Source: Renibacterium sp043789415 | GTDB taxonomy: Bacteria; Actinomycetota; Actinomycetes; Actinomycetales; Micrococcaceae | NCBI RefSeq assembly: GCF_043789415.1 | Contig: NZ_JBDLLW010000001.1 | Location: 868,001-932,000, forward strand | Direction of reading: 5' to 3' | Length of the DNA: 64,000 nt | In this document: positions 15,885-24,516 of the stretch, piece by piece | Position numbering within the stretch: the first letter of the stretch is position 1 | Layout: the number at the start of each line of letters is the position of its first letter | Made by a program: the position numbers and the translations under genes | Notes under the pieces: model-generated | What the model was told of the DNA's origin: nothing | The model's input: only the letters and a program-made list of their open reading frames with translations | Databases searched by the model: none

Positions 15885-17612
15885 CTACGAAGCCTCTGAG
15901 TGCAGTTCCAGATCGCGGCCTGGAATAGCGGCCAAGAGCTTCTTGGTGTACTCGGTCTGCGGATTCTCGAAGACCTCATCGGTCGTTCCGGTCTCCACGA
16001 TCCGGCCTTTTTCCATCACACAGACGTTGTCGCCGATCTGACGCACCACCGCCAAGTCGTGGGTGATGAAGACATAAGTCAGGCCGAGTCGTGACTGCAG
16101 ATCCGCGAGCAGGTTCAGCACCTGAGCCTGCACCAACACGTCAAGCGCGGAAACCGCCTCATCACAGATGATCACCTCGGGCTCAAGCGCGAGCGCCCGG
16201 GCAATGGCCACACGCTGACGCTGACCACCCGAGAGCTCGTTCGGGAACCGGCGCATCATGGAAGCCGGCAAAGCGACCTGTTCCAAGAGCTCCCGGACTC
16301 TGGCCTCACGAAACTTCTTGTCGCCCACCTTATGGACCCGAAGCGGTTCTTCAATGGTCCGATAGATGTTGTACATCGGATCCAAGGAACCGTACGGATC
16401 CTGAAAGATCGGCTGCACCCGACGCCGGAAATGGAACAGCTGTGAGCGGTCCAGCGCGGTCATATCCACGCCGTCGAAAATAATATTTCCCTTGGTGGGC
16501 TTCTCCAGGTTCAGCAGCATTTTGGCCACCGTGGACTTACCCGAGCCGGACTCCCCCACCACTGCCGTGGTGGTGCCCCGCTTGACGGAGAAGGACACAT
16601 CGTCAACCGCACTGAACCCAACGCTGCGACCGAGTGCGCCCTGCCTCAACTGATAGACCTTGCTGAGGTTCTTCACCTCGATGATCTCGTCAGCGGCTTT
16701 GACCTGCTCGGCTGTGCTGGCCAAGAGATTATCGGCCTCTTCACCGGCTTCCTTGGCAACCTCAATGCGGCGTGAAGCCAAGGAAGGCGCCGAGGCAACC
16801 AATCGCTTCGTGTAGGGGTGCTGCGGGTTCTGCAGAAGCTCAAGCGCGGGGCCCGATTCGACTACCTGCCCCTTGTACATCACCACGACCTTCTCGGCCC
16901 GCTCAGCAGCAAGACCCAGATCGTGAGTGATCAACAGCACCGCGGTGCCCAGTTCCTTGGTCATCTTATCCAAGTGATCGAGGATCTGCCGCTGCACGGT
17001 GACGTCCAACGCTGAAGTCGGCTCGTCCGCGATGAGCAATCTGGGCTGGCAGGAGAGACCGATCGCGATCAGTGCACGCTGTCGCATACCACCGGAGAAC
17101 TCGTGCGGGTATTGCGCGGCACGCCGTTCGGCGTCGGGCAGCCCTGCCTGGGAGAGTACCCGGGCGACGTCGGCCTTGGAAGACGGCAAACCATTGGCCT
17201 TGAGGGTCTCCCTGACCTGGAAACCGATCTTCCAGACCGGGTTGAGATTGGACATCGGATCCTGCGGAACCATGCCGATCGAATTGCCGCGCAGAGCCAC
17301 GATTCGTTTGCTCCCGGCAGTGGCCAGGTCTTCGCCGTCGAACAGGATCTGTCCGTTGGTGACCGAGCCATTGCCCGCGAGCAATCCGATGGCGGCGAGC
17401 GCCGTGGTGGATTTGCCGGAACCCGACTCGCCCACAATCGCCACAGTCTGACCGGGCATCACCGTCAGGTTCGCACCACGTACCGCTTTTGACGGCCCGG
17501 TTGCGGTGTTGAAGGTGATGTCAAGATCACGGATATCCAGCAGCGGCACATCCTGGCCCTGGGTATCTTCTACGATCCGCACTTGCTGCGGATTCTGAGC
17601 TGCGTGACTCAT
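15885..17612 (-). CDS. Peptide ABC transporter, fused double ATPase (DppD-DppF)
   Basis: 575 residues carrying two complete ATPase domains that are separate proteins in E. coli. The N-terminal half has GESGSGKSTT, signature FSGGMRQRALIA and Walker B LLIADEPTSALD; the C-terminal half has GESGSGKSTV, LSGGQRQRVAIARAL and VIICDEAVSALD. Each half ends with an oligopeptide-ATPase C-terminal segment (QNPQHPYTKRL, ENPQTEYTKKL). The ATG at 17612 overlaps the upstream permease stop as ATGA, which rules out the longer frame. The second Walker B has Ala rather than Pro-Thr after Glu (DEAVS), a common DppF variant. It powers the permeases encoded upstream. Confidence 0.92.
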   Translation of the reverse strand: MSHAAQNPQQVRIVEDTQGQDVPLLDIRDLDITFNTATGPSKAVRGANLTVMPGQTVAIVGESGSGKSTTALAAIGLLAGNGSVTNGQILFDGEDLATAGSKRIVALRGNSIGMVPQDPMSNLNPVWKIGFQVRETLKANGLPSSKADVARVLSQAGLPDAERRAAQYPHEFSGGMRQRALIAIGLSCQPRLLIADEPTSALDVTVQRQILDHLDKMTKELGTAVLLITHDLGLAAERAEKVVVMYKGQVVESGPALELLQNPQHPYTKRLVASAPSLASRRIEVAKEAGEEADNLLASTAEQVKAADEIIEVKNLSKVYQLRQGALGRSVGFSAVDDVSFSVKRGTTTAVVGESGSGKSTVAKMLLNLEKPTKGNIIFDGVDMTALDRSQLFHFRRRVQPIFQDPYGSLDPMYNIYRTIEEPLRVHKVGDKKFREARVRELLEQVALPASMMRRFPNELSGGQRQRVAIARALALEPEVIICDEAVSALDVLVQAQVLNLLADLQSRLGLTYVFITHDLAVVRQIGDNVCVMEKGRIVETGTTDEVFENPQTEYTKKLLAAIPGRDLELHSEAS

Positions 17613-18565
17613 CGCTTCCTCGCTTTCGGGTCCAGAGCATCCTTGACCGCATCGCCGAGCATGATGAAGCTCAGCACCGTGATGCACAGAGCGGCGGCGG
17701 GGTAGATCAACACCTCGGGATTAGTGCGTAAAACTTCTCGACCTGTGGAGATATCTTGTCCCCAGGCCATCACGCTTCCCGGAAGACCGATGCCCAGAAA
17801 GGACAACGTGGCTTCCGCGACGATGAAGGTGCCCAAGCTCACCGTGGCGACCACGATGATCGGCGCCAGGGCATTGGGAATGGCATGTTTGATCAGGCTG
17901 CCAAAGCGGGAAACACCCAGGGAAGTAGCGGCAGTGACGAAATCATTGTTCTTGACTTCGATCACCGCGCCTCGAGTGATTCTGGCGATATTGGGCCAGC
18001 CGAAAGTCACCAGAATAACAACCACGGCAAGAACGCCCGGATTTTCGCGGAAGTACGGCAGCTGGGCAACAACCAGTGCGCCCAGGACCAGCGGCAGGGC
18101 AAAGAAAATATCACCGAGTCGAGCGATGATCGCATCGAGCCAGCCACCGAAGTAACCGGCTAGAGCACCCAGGATGCCACCGATCAGAACCACGCCGATG
18201 GTCGAGAGGATGCCCACCGACACCGAAGCCCTGGTTCCATAGATCACCCGAGCATAGATATCGCAGCCCTGTTTGTTGTACCCCAGGATGTGGCCCGGGC
18301 TCGGCGGCTGCAAAGAGTTTCCTAGCTTGCAGGCGTCCAGAGCGGTGGGGTCCACAGGAGAGAAAAGCTGCGGAAAAAGCGAAACCAGGATGATCAGCAA
18401 AATCAATAAGCCAGAAATGATGAACAACGGCTTTTTACGCAGATTGCGCCAGGCCTCCAGCCATAAGCTGGCGGGGGCTGCATCACTCACCGCGCTATCG
18501 GTTGCCTGAAGCGGAGTCTCCTCTAGCGGCGCGACAAAATGTTCAATCTTTCTCTTATTTGACAT
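17609..18565 (-). CDS. Peptide ABC transporter permease, DppC type
   Basis: 318 residues from ATG 18565, which has GAGGATTCGAT upstream and sits 11 bases inside the preceding permease gene. A cytoplasmic N-terminus of about 45 residues leads into the first membrane helix (KPLFIISGLLILLIILVSLF). The large external loop contains the conserved Cys pair (CKLG, GCDIY), and the EAA-type loop VTAATSLGVSRFGSLIKHAIPNA follows. It forms the channel with the DppB-like subunit. Substrate class (di/oligopeptides) follows from family; exact specificity is not shown. Confidence 0.9.
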   Translation of the reverse strand: MSNKRKIEHFVAPLEETPLQATDSAVSDAAPASLWLEAWRNLRKKPLFIISGLLILLIILVSLFPQLFSPVDPTALDACKLGNSLQPPSPGHILGYNKQGCDIYARVIYGTRASVSVGILSTIGVVLIGGILGALAGYFGGWLDAIIARLGDIFFALPLVLGALVVAQLPYFRENPGVLAVVVILVTFGWPNIARITRGAVIEVKNNDFVTAATSLGVSRFGSLIKHAIPNALAPIIVVATVSLGTFIVAEATLSFLGIGLPGSVMAWGQDISTGREVLRTNPEVLIYPAAALCITVLSFIMLGDAVKDALDPKARKR

Positions 18566-19484
18566 ATCGAATCCTCGGATCGAGCCAGGCGTAGAGCAGA
18601 TCGACAAGGAGGTTGGCGATCACGAAGACCATCACCAGAACGCTGACGATTGCCACCACCGTCGCTCCCTCACCGCGATTCACGGCCTGAAAAAGTTTAT
18701 TGCCGACGCCGGGAACGTTGAAGATTCCTTCGGTGACGATCGCCCCGCCCATCAGGTTCCCCAAATCCGCCCCGATGAAAGTGATTACCGGGATGAGCGA
18801 ATTCCGCAGGATGTGAACTGTCACCACGCGAGGCCTGCTGAGGCCCTTCGCTGTAGCCGTGCGCACAAAATCGGCGTTCATCCCTTCAGCGACCGAGGCC
18901 CTGGTCAGACGCAGAATATAGGCGAAGGAACCCGCTGCCAGCACGATGGCCGGCAGCAGCAGAGAGTTGAAATCGGCTGTGACGCCGACCGTCGGTTTCA
19001 CCCAGCCGAGTTTTACGCCGAAAACCAGCTGCAAGACAAAGCCGATGACAAAGGTGGGGACGGCGATCACGACCAAAGAGGCCACCAGCGCCGTGGCGTC
19101 GAAGATCTTTCCCTTACGGAGTCCGGCGAAGAGGCCGAAGATGATTCCGAAGAAGGATTCAATGACCAGAGCCATCACGGCAAGCTGCGCGGTCACCGGA
19201 TAGATCGAGGCCAGGATGTCGGCGATCGGCCGACCGGTGAAGTCCACGCCGAGATTGAAAGTAACGACGTTCTTCAAGAACAGCAGATACTGAATGAAGA
19301 AAGGCTGATCGAGGTTGTATTGGGCTCGCAGCGCATTGATCACTGCTTCACTGGGCTGCCGCTCGCCAAAGAGACCACGGATAGGGTCACCTTGCAGGGC
19401 GAAGACTAAGTAGTAGACCAATAAGGTCGCACCAATGAACACCGGGATAATCTGCAGCAAACGTCGCAAAATATAGCGAAGCAC
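18555..19484 (-). CDS. Peptide ABC transporter permease, DppB type
   Basis: 309 residues with six expected membrane helices. The start MLRYILRRLLQIIPVFIGAT and the segment ALQGDPIRGLFGERQPSE are typical of DppB/OppB. The ATPase-contact loop VRTATAKGLSRPRVVTVHILRNS is present. The start is GTG at 19484 with a GGGGTG purine site upstream. It is translationally overlapped with the DppC-like gene. Its 5' neighbour is the binding-protein gene, separated by the suspect palindrome and N described below. Confidence 0.9.
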   Translation of the reverse strand: MLRYILRRLLQIIPVFIGATLLVYYLVFALQGDPIRGLFGERQPSEAVINALRAQYNLDQPFFIQYLLFLKNVVTFNLGVDFTGRPIADILASIYPVTAQLAVMALVIESFFGIIFGLFAGLRKGKIFDATALVASLVVIAVPTFVIGFVLQLVFGVKLGWVKPTVGVTADFNSLLLPAIVLAAGSFAYILRLTRASVAEGMNADFVRTATAKGLSRPRVVTVHILRNSLIPVITFIGADLGNLMGGAIVTEGIFNVPGVGNKLFQAVNRGEGATVVAIVSVLVMVFVIANLLVDLLYAWLDPRIRYVK

Positions 19485-19568
19485 TAGTCGAGCACCCCCT
19501 TCTGCGTCTGTCTTATTGTTTGCATCTTAATTCGTTTCTCCAGCAGTCATGCGAGTGGGGCCCGGTCN

Positions 19569-19654
19569 TAATCTGAACACCCTGAAGTACTAAGCGGTGG
19601 GGCCCGGTCCGCGGACCGGGCCCCACCGCTTAGTACTTCAGGGTGTTCAGATTA
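19569..19654. repeat. Perfect 86-bp palindrome next to a single N; probable assembly fold-back
   Basis: Bases 19569-19611 are the exact reverse complement of 19612-19654, centred on CCGCGG, and the run ends one base from the only N in the window (19568). The right half contains the end of the binding-protein gene. The 13 bases left of N, GTGGGGCCCGGTC, repeat the hairpin core inside the palindrome. The simplest reading is a genuine GC-rich terminator hairpin (about 19593-19630) that caused a gap, plus an artefactual inverted copy of the gene end at 19569-19610. Confidence 0.9.
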
Positions 19655-21331
19655 GCTCTTGACGATCTGGTTGTAGATGATCGCACCGCGCCAATCGAGA
19701 TCGACGCCGCTGACCTTGGTGCCCCAAATCGCCTGCTGCTGGGTGTCCCAGAGCGGCAGGTTCGGCAGGTCCTTGTAGAGGATCGCCTCAGCTTCATTCC
19801 ACTTCTTAGCGCTCTCATCGGCGGAACCAGCTTTCAGCCCATCCTGGAGCAACTGGTCAACCTGCGGGTTCGAGTACTTCTCGTAGTTGGAGGAAGCGCC
19901 GGTGGAGAACAGCGGGCTCAGCGTGTTGTAGATCGACGGGTAGTCAGACTGCCAGCCGGCGCGAACCAGGCCAGTCAGTTTCTGCTTCTGACGATCATCC
20001 AGCATGGCCGCGAACTTCGGGTAAGGCTTACCCTCAGCGTTGATCTTCAGATTGTTCTTCAACTGGTTGGCAACCGCGTCAACCCATTCCTTATTGCCGG
20101 CACCATCGGTGTTATAGGCAATAGTCAGTGGCTTGGAAGCATCCCACGGCTTGATCTTATCGGCCTGAGCCCACAGATCGGCGGCCTTGGCAGCATCGAA
20201 CTTGAGGACGTCGGATCCCGCAATATTGGCATCGAAGCCAGGCAGCGTGCTGACCGTGAAGCCCTGTGCCGGGGAACGGGTACCGCTGAAGATGACCTTG
20301 CAGATTTCAGCGCGATCGATGGCGAGCGAGATGGCCTGACGGCGCAGCGTGCCTTCTTCACCGCTGAACCCGGGAACGTAGCTAGGCACGTTCAAGCTCG
20401 CGTTTGACGCGGAAGACTTGTTCAGATTGCGGTCCGGGAAATCGTTCTGGTAAGTGGTCAGGTTATTTCCAGGAACACCGTCCATCACGTCCAAGTTGCC
20501 GTTATCAGACTGAGCATCTGCGTAAGCGCCAGCGGTGTCGGTGTAGATCTTGAAGGTGATGCCACCGTTCTTGGCTTCGCGCGGGCCCTTGTAATCAGGG
20601 TTCTTCACCAAGGAGATGGACTTATCGTGCTGCCAGCCATCGGGGCCCATCTTGTAGGGGCCGTTGCCAACCGGCTTCTCACCGTAGGTCTTCGGATCCT
20701 TGATGGCAGCCGAGGGGATCGGATCGAAGGCCGAATAGCCGAGGCCCAGCTTGAAGTCCGAGTTCGGCGCAGTCAGTTTGACGGTGAAGGTGGAGTCGTC
20801 AACAACCTTCAGACCACTCATGGTCTGGGCCTTGGGAGCCGGCTTAGCCGCATCTCCCTCACCAGTGGTTGCGCTGACGTCATCATAGCCCTCGATAGGC
20901 GCGAAGAACGACGAGTTAGTCAGTGCATTGGTGCTCAAAGCGCTGAAGTTCCAGCTGTCCACGAAAGTCTTGGCGGTGACGTCTTCACCGTTGGTGAACT
21001 TGGTGCCGGTCTTGATCTTGATGGTGTAGGTCTGCTGATCCGAGCTATCGATGGATTCAGCGAGCTCATTCACCGGCTTGCCACTGGCGTCATAGCTGAG
21101 CAGGCCTTGGAAGAGCAACTCCACGACCCGGCCACCGAAAACTTCACCGGTGTTAGCGGGGATCAAAGACTTCTGCGGTTCGCCGCCAAAGGCTGAAACG
21201 ATGGCTTCTGCGTTACCTGACGCGTTCGAGCCGGATGAAGACGTTCCCCCGCCCCCACCGCCACACGCGGTCAGAGCGAGTGCAGCGATGGCCGCAACGC
21301 CGATTGCTTTGGAAGTGCGCGAGAAACGCAT
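19652..21331 (-). CDS. Peptide-binding lipoprotein of ABC importer (first of two)
   Basis: 559 residues, SBP family 5 (OppA/DppA-like). A signal with lipobox LTAC near residue 22 is followed by a Gly/Ser-rich linker. Family markers are NELAESIDSSDQQTYTIKIK, FTNGEDVTAKTFVDSWNF, NPDYKGPREAKNGGITFKIY and LRRQAISLAIDRAEICKVI. The ATG 21331 is preceded by CTAGGAGGCGGA, an excellent ribosome site, so the longer frame to 21415 is rejected. It precedes the permease and ATPase genes and is probably the main receptor. A GC-rich hairpin just past its stop would favour its over-expression. Confidence 0.92.
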   Translation of the reverse strand: MRFSRTSKAIGVAAIAALALTACGGGGGGTSSSGSNASGNAEAIVSAFGGEPQKSLIPANTGEVFGGRVVELLFQGLLSYDASGKPVNELAESIDSSDQQTYTIKIKTGTKFTNGEDVTAKTFVDSWNFSALSTNALTNSSFFAPIEGYDDVSATTGEGDAAKPAPKAQTMSGLKVVDDSTFTVKLTAPNSDFKLGLGYSAFDPIPSAAIKDPKTYGEKPVGNGPYKMGPDGWQHDKSISLVKNPDYKGPREAKNGGITFKIYTDTAGAYADAQSDNGNLDVMDGVPGNNLTTYQNDFPDRNLNKSSASNASLNVPSYVPGFSGEEGTLRRQAISLAIDRAEICKVIFSGTRSPAQGFTVSTLPGFDANIAGSDVLKFDAAKAADLWAQADKIKPWDASKPLTIAYNTDGAGNKEWVDAVANQLKNNLKINAEGKPYPKFAAMLDDRQKQKLTGLVRAGWQSDYPSIYNTLSPLFSTGASSNYEKYSNPQVDQLLQDGLKAGSADESAKKWNEAEAILYKDLPNLPLWDTQQQAIWGTKVSGVDLDWRGAIIYNQIVKS

Positions 21332-21442
21332 TCCGCCTCCTAGGATTGTTGTGCGAGGTCCCGGGTTCCACCCGGCAATATTCCTGCGCGCGAAGGTGAC
21401 GCACGCAACAAACACTGGGTACAGACTAATACCCGTGGCCCG

Positions 21443-21485
21443 CTAACGGTAATTTTGGGTATTTTCGTTAGCTAAAAGTTAGCTT
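21443..21485. promoter_or_regulatory. Overlapping palindromes in binding-protein control region
   Basis: GCTAACG (21443-21449) pairs with CGTTAGC (21467-21473), and AGCTAAAAGTTAGCT (21471-21485) is an adjacent near-perfect palindrome. They lie between the divergent peptide-binding-protein gene and the PH-domain gene. A TATTAG box for the minus-strand promoter is nearby. They are candidate operator sites; the regulator is unknown. Confidence 0.5.
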
Positions 21486-21513
21486 CCAACAGGAAATCTG
21501 ACAGCATGGACCC

Positions 21514-22104
21514 ATGCCCATTGAGCATTTTCGTCCACGCAGCGCCAAAATTATGGCCATAGTGCTCTATGTGATCGCGGTGGCCGGGCTGCTCCTGGCA
21601 TTTTTGAGTGGTTTTGCGGCCCGCGATCTAGTGCTCAGCCTGCCGGTACTCGCACTGGTCGCCTATAGCGGTTATTGGCTGTTCTGGTTCCCGGTGGTGA
21701 CCGTGACCGACCAGGGGATCCTGGTGGTCAATCCGGTGAGAACCGCTTCAGTCCCCTGGCTTGCCTTACGCTCGCTGGGCACTAAATACTCCCTCACCCT
21801 GGTCACCGATTCAGGAAAGTACAGCGCTTGGGCTGCTCCTGCGCCGGGCGCGGCCAGCCGTAAAGATCCCGAGACACCTGCGGTGCTCGCGGTACGAGCG
21901 CGCTGGAAAGCTTTCGGCGAAACCGCCTCTTCGGCGTCCTCAAATCGAGCTTCGACGCCGGTACTGGGCACTTCGGCGCACCAGGACTCACCTCACCACG
22001 GCTTCAAAGCCGACAAAGTCAGCACTGAGGTCAACTGGTTACAGACCGGAATCGCTCTCGGCTTGGTCTTGGCGATCGTTCTTTGCGCCCTTTTCGTCAG
22101 ATAG
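21514..22104 (+). CDS. PH-domain-like membrane protein
   Basis: 196 residues. Two N-terminal membrane segments (IMAIVLYVIAVAGLLLAFL and LSLPVLALVAYSGYWLFWF) lead into a bacterial PH-like beta domain (VVTVTDQGILVVNPVRTASVPWLALRS with a conserved Trp). A low-complexity linker and a third membrane segment at the C-terminus (LQTGIALGLVLAIVLCALFV) follow. This layout is common in small actinobacterial membrane proteins of unknown role. It is wedged on the opposite strand between the two peptide-binding-protein genes, and I infer no functional link from that. Confidence 0.7.
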   Translation: MPIEHFRPRSAKIMAIVLYVIAVAGLLLAFLSGFAARDLVLSLPVLALVAYSGYWLFWFPVVTVTDQGILVVNPVRTASVPWLALRSLGTKYSLTLVTDSGKYSAWAAPAPGAASRKDPETPAVLAVRARWKAFGETASSASSNRASTPVLGTSAHQDSPHHGFKADKVSTEVNWLQTGIALGLVLAIVLCALFVR

Positions 22105-22157
22105 CTTCCTCGACAGGACCCACGAACGCCGGACCAACGGACGCCGGGCCAATTCGG

Positions 22158-23936
22158 TTATGCGCGAGCGGCCCAGTCCCAGACGTTCCACCAGACTCCT
22201 AGCTGAGTCGGGTTGTATTTGATTCCGGTGACGTGCCTGCTGAAGACATTGAGTCCGATCCATTGGAAGAGCGGGAATCCATAGGCGTCGTCCCAGATCA
22301 GCTTGTCAATCTGGAGCTTCAGGTCTTCCTGCTGGGTCGCATCCGAAGTGGTGATCAAAGTCTTGGTCAGCTCGTCGACTTTGCTATCGCTGAATTGATT
22401 GAAATTCGTTTCACCGCCGGTTTTGAAGATCTGCGGCACATCGCTCACGCCAATTCCCGGATTACTCCAGCCGAAGATGGCGGCGTCGTAAGAATCTCCG
22501 CCGAGCGCCTTGGACCAACCGTCCCCTGGCAGGCTGGCGTCAAGCACTTCGAAACCGGCCTGCGCAGCAGAGCTGGCAATAATCCTGAAAATGTCATACC
22601 TGCTCGGATTATTTCGGTCGAAAAGGATCCTGACTTTCGGTTTCGCTCCGTTTAGGAGTTTTTTGGCTCCCGCAATATCGGGCACCTGAAACTGGGCAGA
22701 TCCATTATTCGCCGCTGAATCCTGGTATTTAGCGTGAGCTGGCACGAATAGCTGAGAATCAAGCGGCTTCGCCTCCGGATCCAATTGCTTGATGAATTTA
22801 TTGACGATGTCCTGACGTGGCACGGTTTTCAAGAAGGCCAGCCTGGTGTTCTTATTCGCGAACACACCGGTGAAGTCGAGATCAAGGTGTTCGTAGGAAA
22901 GCTGTTCACCCTTGACCATCGAGACTCCGCTGCCTGTCATCGAGTCAATCTGGTTAATCACCTCAGCGGAGGCCGCGGGCACCACAATATCCGCTTGCCC
23001 CTCCTTCAGAGCTTCCACTTGAGCCGAGGCATCGGGCATATACCGGATGTTGATCTGATCGAGATGCACCGCCGGTCCCCAGCTGTAGTCACGGTTCTTC
23101 ACCAAGGTCATGGACTGATCAGATCCGATGGATTTGACCACATATGGACCGTTGGAAAGGAACAGGGAAGTGTCCGTCGGCAAGGTCTGAGCATCGAATC
23201 CGGTATTCCAGAAATCGGCAACCTTTTTCAGTTGAGGATTGACCGGGGCGGGAGATTGTGGATTTCCTCGAGGAGTGTTCTTGAAAAGAGATGTCAAGGC
23301 TGCAGCATCTTTTAGCCCTACTTTTTGAGCCAGTGCATGAGAGGGCGCAGAAACCGTGGGAAACCCCAGGGCGGTCTGCCAATCCGCATAGGGTTGCGAG
23401 TATTTTAGCGTGATACTTTTCCCGTTATTGCCAATTTCGGGAAAGTCCGAGAGCGCTAGACCAGTGGTATCCCCCGCAAAGGTGAAATAGTTAGTGCCCT
23501 TGGCCGAGGCCTCATTCCGATCATTGAAATAACCGGAGGAGACCACCCATTCCAAAATGAGGTCATTGGCATCCACCGGAGCATCATCTGACCATTTGAC
23601 GTCGTCGTTAATGGTGTACTTCACGGTCAAGGGAGAATCGGAAATCTTCTCTATTTTTCCGAATTTATCATTGAGCACCACGTTCAGGTTCTGGTCGAGG
23701 TAGCCGAATCCTGAATGGGTGGCATAAGAGACCTTGGAGTTGATGTCCAGATTGCCGTGCGCTGTGTTCGAATTGAAGCTGCTGAAGCTATTGGCTTCAG
23801 CGACAGTCACGGTTCCGCCCTGAAGCTCACTGATCTCGGGACTCTCTAGGTTGTTCGTACTCCCCTCGCAACCGGTCAAAGCCATCGCGACAATCGTCGT
23901 CAGACCCAGCGCCTTAACGGCACGACCCACCCGCAT
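22158..23936 (-). CDS. Second peptide-binding lipoprotein (SBP family 5)
   Basis: 592 residues. Signal with lipobox LTGC near residue 23, then an SBP_bac_5 domain: FNSNTAHGNLDINSKVSYAT, VKYTINDDVKWSDDAPVDA, LVKNRDYSWGPAVHLDQINI, KLQIDKLIWDDAYGFPLFQ. The ATG has CTAGGAGGCAT upstream. It is a clear paralogue of the neighbouring receptor but divergent along its length, so it may widen ligand range. It sits 5' of the rest of the operon, separated by an opposite-strand gene, so it must have its own promoter and termination signal. Confidence 0.9.
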   Translation of the reverse strand: MRVGRAVKALGLTTIVAMALTGCEGSTNNLESPEISELQGGTVTVAEANSFSSFNSNTAHGNLDINSKVSYATHSGFGYLDQNLNVVLNDKFGKIEKISDSPLTVKYTINDDVKWSDDAPVDANDLILEWVVSSGYFNDRNEASAKGTNYFTFAGDTTGLALSDFPEIGNNGKSITLKYSQPYADWQTALGFPTVSAPSHALAQKVGLKDAAALTSLFKNTPRGNPQSPAPVNPQLKKVADFWNTGFDAQTLPTDTSLFLSNGPYVVKSIGSDQSMTLVKNRDYSWGPAVHLDQINIRYMPDASAQVEALKEGQADIVVPAASAEVINQIDSMTGSGVSMVKGEQLSYEHLDLDFTGVFANKNTRLAFLKTVPRQDIVNKFIKQLDPEAKPLDSQLFVPAHAKYQDSAANNGSAQFQVPDIAGAKKLLNGAKPKVRILFDRNNPSRYDIFRIIASSAAQAGFEVLDASLPGDGWSKALGGDSYDAAIFGWSNPGIGVSDVPQIFKTGGETNFNQFSDSKVDELTKTLITTSDATQQEDLKLQIDKLIWDDAYGFPLFQWIGLNVFSRHVTGIKYNPTQLGVWWNVWDWAARA

Positions 23937-24176
23937 TATGCCTCCTAGCTCGCGCTCAACGGCGCCCCCATCGCACCTCGCCAGAATCATTCAAGTTGCT
24001 GACCGCTCCGATGCGGCCAACGATATTAGCGAGGAACCCCTACTCCAAGATACCTGCCAGTGCGAAGGAGTAAAGCAGGAAGAACGCATCGAGTGTGCAG
24101 ATCCACACGTTTTGAGGCTCTTTTAGGTGCAGATCTCCACACTCGAAGGGAGAGGAGTGCTCAGAACGGAAGGGGA
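23937..24176. other. Intergenic region with imperfect inverted repeat
   Basis: No gene found. TCGAGTGTG...ATC..CAC at 24089-24108 pairs with 24127-24146 at 17 of 20 positions, making a long imperfect hairpin. The two arms also share GTGCAGATC as a direct repeat. The stretch ends where the islet begins. Confidence 0.6.
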
Positions 24177-24217
24177 CTAGACGTTAAACCTGAACTGGAC
24201 GACGTCGCCGTGGGCCA
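24177..24217. repeat. Distal att-like repeat: displaced copy of ychF 3' end
   Basis: CTAGACGTTAAACCTGAACT is identical to the last 20 bases of ychF including its stop (25813-25832). The next 21 bases match with about four differences (both carry CACGTCGCCGT- or GACGTCGCCGT-type sequence). Read on the minus strand it encodes AHGDVVQFRFNV and a stop, against ADGDVVEFRFNV in ychF. Similarity ends there, as expected for an attachment-site core rather than a duplicated gene. Confidence 0.8.
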
Positions 24218-24516
24218 GAAACGCCAGAAGCGAAGACCAGCACCCGAGGTCACCTACAAAGCCTAAAGCTAGCACTTCAGACCCTCTAAGCCCCCGAGCA
24301 GAACAGTTTCTTCCTGGTTCATTTACTCTCTGTCAGCTACCTAATCAGCATGCCTCATCGAGTAGACCCCACTGACAATAAGACCAAACCATGATCTCAT
24401 TTGTCATGAAGCTAGCATCTCCCGGCATGATATCTGAGGCACTAGTTAAGATGAGCAGCAATTTCACTATGGAATCGTGTTAGCGTCAAGGCACTATTCA
24501 CACCTTAGGAGTGCAG
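24218..24516. other. Islet leader region without a gene
   Basis: About 300 bp between the distal repeat and the nuclease gene. It is AT-rich with short repeats (CATGATCTCATTTGTCATGA) and TATGGAAT/TAGTTAAGAT-like promoter elements near 24450-24480. No reading frame of note was seen. Confidence 0.5.

Noticed and set aside
19569..19654. 86-bp palindrome as a biological cruciform or giant terminator
   Set aside because: Its outer arms duplicate coding sequence exactly and touch an N, so an assembly fold-back is more economical. Only the inner GC-rich hairpin is accepted as real.
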